Of a stretch of DNA of 6,516 nucleotides, positions 4,662 to 6,516 are shown one piece after another (the stretch's first letter is position 1; every line of letters begins with the position of its first letter). The stretch is from an uncultured Ruminococcus sp. (GTDB taxonomy: Bacteria; Bacillota; Clostridia; Oscillospirales; Ruminococcaceae): contig CAMWJT010000074.1 in the NCBI GenBank assembly GCA_947174625.1, positions 1 to 6,516 on the forward strand, read 5' to 3'. The notes below the pieces were generated by a model. It had not been told where the DNA came from and made no database searches. It saw only the letters and a list, made by a program, of their open reading frames with translations. A program made the translations under genes and the position numbers.

Positions 4662-6516
4662 ATGAAGAAATCATTCCTGAGTAGAGCAATGTCTGCTGCT
4701 CTGGCAGTTCCGTTTGCTCTGTCTCAAACTATCCTGTGCGCTTCTTTTGCTGTGGATGATACCGCAGTAGACGAAAGTGCGCTCCAGAAGATCACGATCG
4801 ACGATTTCAAGAAAGTTCCTACGAACGAAAAAATTGCGCCGATCAAGGAAGTGGAGAAGTATGTCACATACGAGCAGTCTTCTCCCTGGAACCAGAAGCT
4901 CCAGGCTTGGGCAAGTTCTCAGACCGGCGACAAAGAAATTGCACTGGATGTGACAAGTCTCGCTGACTCCGTTACTGTTAACAACATGTATGGCGATATT
5001 CTCAGAGAAGTACTGTCCAATCCGGAATATGCAAGTGCTGTTGCAAAAATCAATACAGATGAGATCGTTGTGACACTCAATTTAGACTATCCTTATGCAA
5101 CGCTTGTGAATGACATGCTTGAAAAGAAATTTGCTGAGAAATATCCTGCTATTGAAATGGGTAGTTTTGATGCGAAGGGTACATTGTCCGGTACAATTGT
5201 TCTCACAGCATCCACAGAATCTCTAAACGATTATACAATTCCGTTTGATGTGAAAATTATCACACCGGAAAGCGAAGGAAAAGGTCTGACAGTTGAGGGA
5301 CTCTTTGATTATGCAGAAAGTACGTTGAAAGATATGAAAAAGAACGTAAATGATGCAATTCAAAGTAAACTTAAAGAATTCCAGAGTCTCAAGAATGAAA
5401 AGCAAGAACTGAAAGACAAATATCAGAAAGAAAAAGACGGGTATCAGAAAGATGTTGATAAAGCACAGATTGATCTTGATAATGCAAAGGATGATCTGAA
5501 AAAGGCGCAGGCTGATCTTGATAAGGCAAAGGCTGATCTTGATGATGCAAAGGCTGAGGGCGCTGCTGACTTAACTGCTGAAGAAAATAAGGTGAAAGAT
5601 GCACAGGCAAAGCTTGAAAAAGCCGAAGCTGATGCTAATTCTGCACAGAAACAGCTTGATGATGTACAGAAACAGCTTAATGATGCACAGGATGAACTCA
5701 ATGATGCACAGAGACAGCTTGATGATGCACAGGAACAGCTTGATGAAGCTAAGAAAATGGCTGAGGGCGAAGTCAACAAAATGATTGATCCTTATGTAGA
5801 AAAGCTCCAGGCTGCCAGAAAAAGATTCACCAATCTTGAAAAATCCGGCGAGAAGACTTATCATGCTGCCGATGTGGATGACCTGATTCAGCAGGTGAAG
5901 GCGGATGCCAAGAAAGTTGCTCCGAGCCAGTCCAACAGAGTGGACAAGGTTCCGGATGAACTGGATGACTTCACAAATAACAAGTACTATGCACAGTTCG
6001 CTGATTTCTTTGCAGGAATCCTGAAACAGGTCAATGACCAGGCTGAAGTAAAGGCTTATGAAATTGATCTGGATGCAGATGCTGTCATTGACTTTGCAGA
6101 GGAAGTAAAAGACATTACTGTGACAGTTTCCGGCTCCAAGGATGCAAAGTACAGTGGGAAAGCAAGCGGCGAAGTATTCGGCTATCTGGACGAAGAAGAA
6201 GATCTGGATATTGCTTACTACTACACATACTTCAATGAACTGTTTGCACCGGAAAACAAGAAAGTTGTTGAGGATTCCATCAAAACCGAAAAGCGCATTG
6301 AAGCTTCCGGCGATGTGACATCTGATACAATGAGTGGTAATGTGAAACTGGAAGTTAAGAGAATTATCACACTGGAAGTAGAAGATCTGGAAGAAACAAC
6401 AACATCTTCTACGGATGTTACAGAGACAACAACATCATCTTTCGATCCGAGCCAGAGTTCTGAGACAACAACATCATCTTTCGATCCGAGCCAGAGTTCT
6501 GAGACAACAACATCAT
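4662..6516 (+). CDS. Secreted coiled-coil surface protein, partial (3' end outside window)
   Basis: The frame stays open for 618 codons and runs off the right edge. The N terminus is a signal peptide (MKK-S, hydrophobic 10-28, probable cleavage after SFA-30). A mixed alpha/beta domain follows (about 31-210, with alternating Val/Ile/Thr strands around 132-200). A long coiled coil (about 214-395) holds runs of near-perfect heptads. A second globular domain spans about 400-575, and a Thr/Ser-rich linker begins at about 578 with 13-residue tandem repeats. I recognise no enzyme motif or named family. The domain-stalk-domain-linker plan suggests an extended exported protein held at the cell wall, with the anchor, possibly a sortase signal or dockerin, beyond the window. 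ATG 4662 is chosen for its ribosome-binding site (AGAGAGG ending at 4651) and the signal peptide. In-frame starts at 4620 and 4626 would put hydrophilic residues before it. Confidence 0.88.
   Translation, partial: MKKSFLSRAMSAALAVPFALSQTILCASFAVDDTAVDESALQKITIDDFKKVPTNEKIAPIKEVEKYVTYEQSSPWNQKLQAWASSQTGDKEIALDVTSLADSVTVNNMYGDILREVLSNPEYASAVAKINTDEIVVTLNLDYPYATLVNDMLEKKFAEKYPAIEMGSFDAKGTLSGTIVLTASTESLNDYTIPFDVKIITPESEGKGLTVEGLFDYAESTLKDMKKNVNDAIQSKLKEFQSLKNEKQELKDKYQKEKDGYQKDVDKAQIDLDNAKDDLKKAQADLDKAKADLDDAKAEGAADLTAEENKVKDAQAKLEKAEADANSAQKQLDDVQKQLNDAQDELNDAQRQLDDAQEQLDEAKKMAEGEVNKMIDPYVEKLQAARKRFTNLEKSGEKTYHAADVDDLIQQVKADAKKVAPSQSNRVDKVPDELDDFTNNKYYAQFADFFAGILKQVNDQAEVKAYEIDLDADAVIDFAEEVKDITVTVSGSKDAKYSGKASGEVFGYLDEEEDLDIAYYYTYFNELFAPENKKVVEDSIKTEKRIEASGDVTSDTMSGNVKLEVKRIITLEVEDLEETTTSSTDVTETTTSSFDPSQSSETTTSSFDPSQSSETTTS
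5460..5744 (+). repeat. Heptad-repeat region of the coiled coil
   Basis: Two blocks of 21-bp units encode heptads of the form [DNK]-A-[QK]-x-x-L-[DNK]. The first block covers residues 267-301 (KAQIDLD, NAKDDLK, KAQADLD, KAKADLD, DAKAEGA) and the second 327-361 (SAQKQLD, DVQKQLN, DAQDELN, DAQRQLD, DAQEQLD). They are split by a non-heptad insert with GAADLT. Ala and Leu occupy the core positions and the outer faces are highly charged. The DNA similarity between units (GATGATGCACAG-like) suggests growth by unit duplication. The repetitive composition also creates long spurious ORFs on the opposite strand. Confidence 0.8.
6423..6516 (+). repeat. 39-bp perfect tandem repeat in a Thr/Ser-rich linker
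   Basis: The unit encodes ETTTSSFDPSQSS (13 codons). Copy 1 is 6423-6461, copy 2 is 6462-6500 and is identical at every base, and copy 3 is cut by the window end after 16 matching bases. A degenerate forerunner, with EETTTSSTDVT, lies just upstream (about 6390-6422). Identical units in a whole number of codons point to recent expansion, and copy number may vary between strains. The total array length is unknown. Confidence 0.92.

Noticed and set aside
4450..4689. 79-codon minus-strand ORF across the structured leader
   Set aside because: It has no ribosome-binding site, lies opposite a strong promoter and structured leader, and its translation shows no protein-like features.
5389..5864. Several overlapping minus-strand ORFs, 73-111 codons long
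   Set aside because: They are created by the 21-bp repeats of the coiled-coil gene, which lack stops in all antisense frames. Their products are Ser/Ala/Cys or Leu/Tyr/His-Gln-Asp repeats.

Overview
The window looks like chromosomal DNA from a Gram-positive, anaerobic gut Firmicute, most likely Ruminococcus or a close relative in the Oscillospiraceae. This is inferred from three things. A secreted protein carries a type I-like dockerin. A large surface protein ends in a Thr/Ser-rich tandem-repeat linker. Shine-Dalgarno and promoter signals are classic low-GC Gram-positive ones, several matching TTGACA-N17-TATAAT closely. There is no mobile element, CRISPR array, tRNA or rRNA.

Layout, left to right. 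Bases 1-160 hold no gene. They contain a good leftward promoter, presumably for a divergent gene beyond the left edge, overlapped by inverted repeats and a LacI/CcpA-like operator candidate. A rightward promoter at 162-190 then drives a CorA-family Mg2+ channel (304-1230). It is preceded by, and overlaps, a 36-codon leader ORF (240-350) whose ribosome-binding site is better than that of corA. Next, from its own promoter, comes a secreted 407-residue protein (1322-2545). It has an SGNH-hydrolase-like fold, a dockerin with two intact calcium loops, and a C-terminal tail with three copies of an I-x-D-A-D-P-x-x-P motif. All four residues that name the SGNH family appear to be replaced. An HtrA/DegP membrane-anchored serine protease with one PDZ domain follows (2728-4170), ending at a clear intrinsic terminator (4214-4246).

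After an AT-rich gap, a strong extended -10 promoter (4435-4463) starts a transcript with a long, GC-richer and apparently structured 5' leader of about 190 nt. This precedes a large secreted coiled-coil protein (4662 to beyond the right edge). It is open at the window end, inside a 39-bp perfect tandem repeat.

Each gene has its own recognisable promoter or upstream region, so this is not an operon. Three of the four main genes encode secreted or surface-exposed products: a cellulosome or amylosome-type accessory protein, an envelope quality-control protease and a coiled-coil surface protein. The fourth is a membrane cation channel. The common theme is the cell envelope. The most unusual items are the apparent loss of catalytic residues in the dockerin-bearing SGNH protein, the overlapping leader ORF at corA, the structured leader upstream of the coiled-coil protein, and that unrecognised protein itself.
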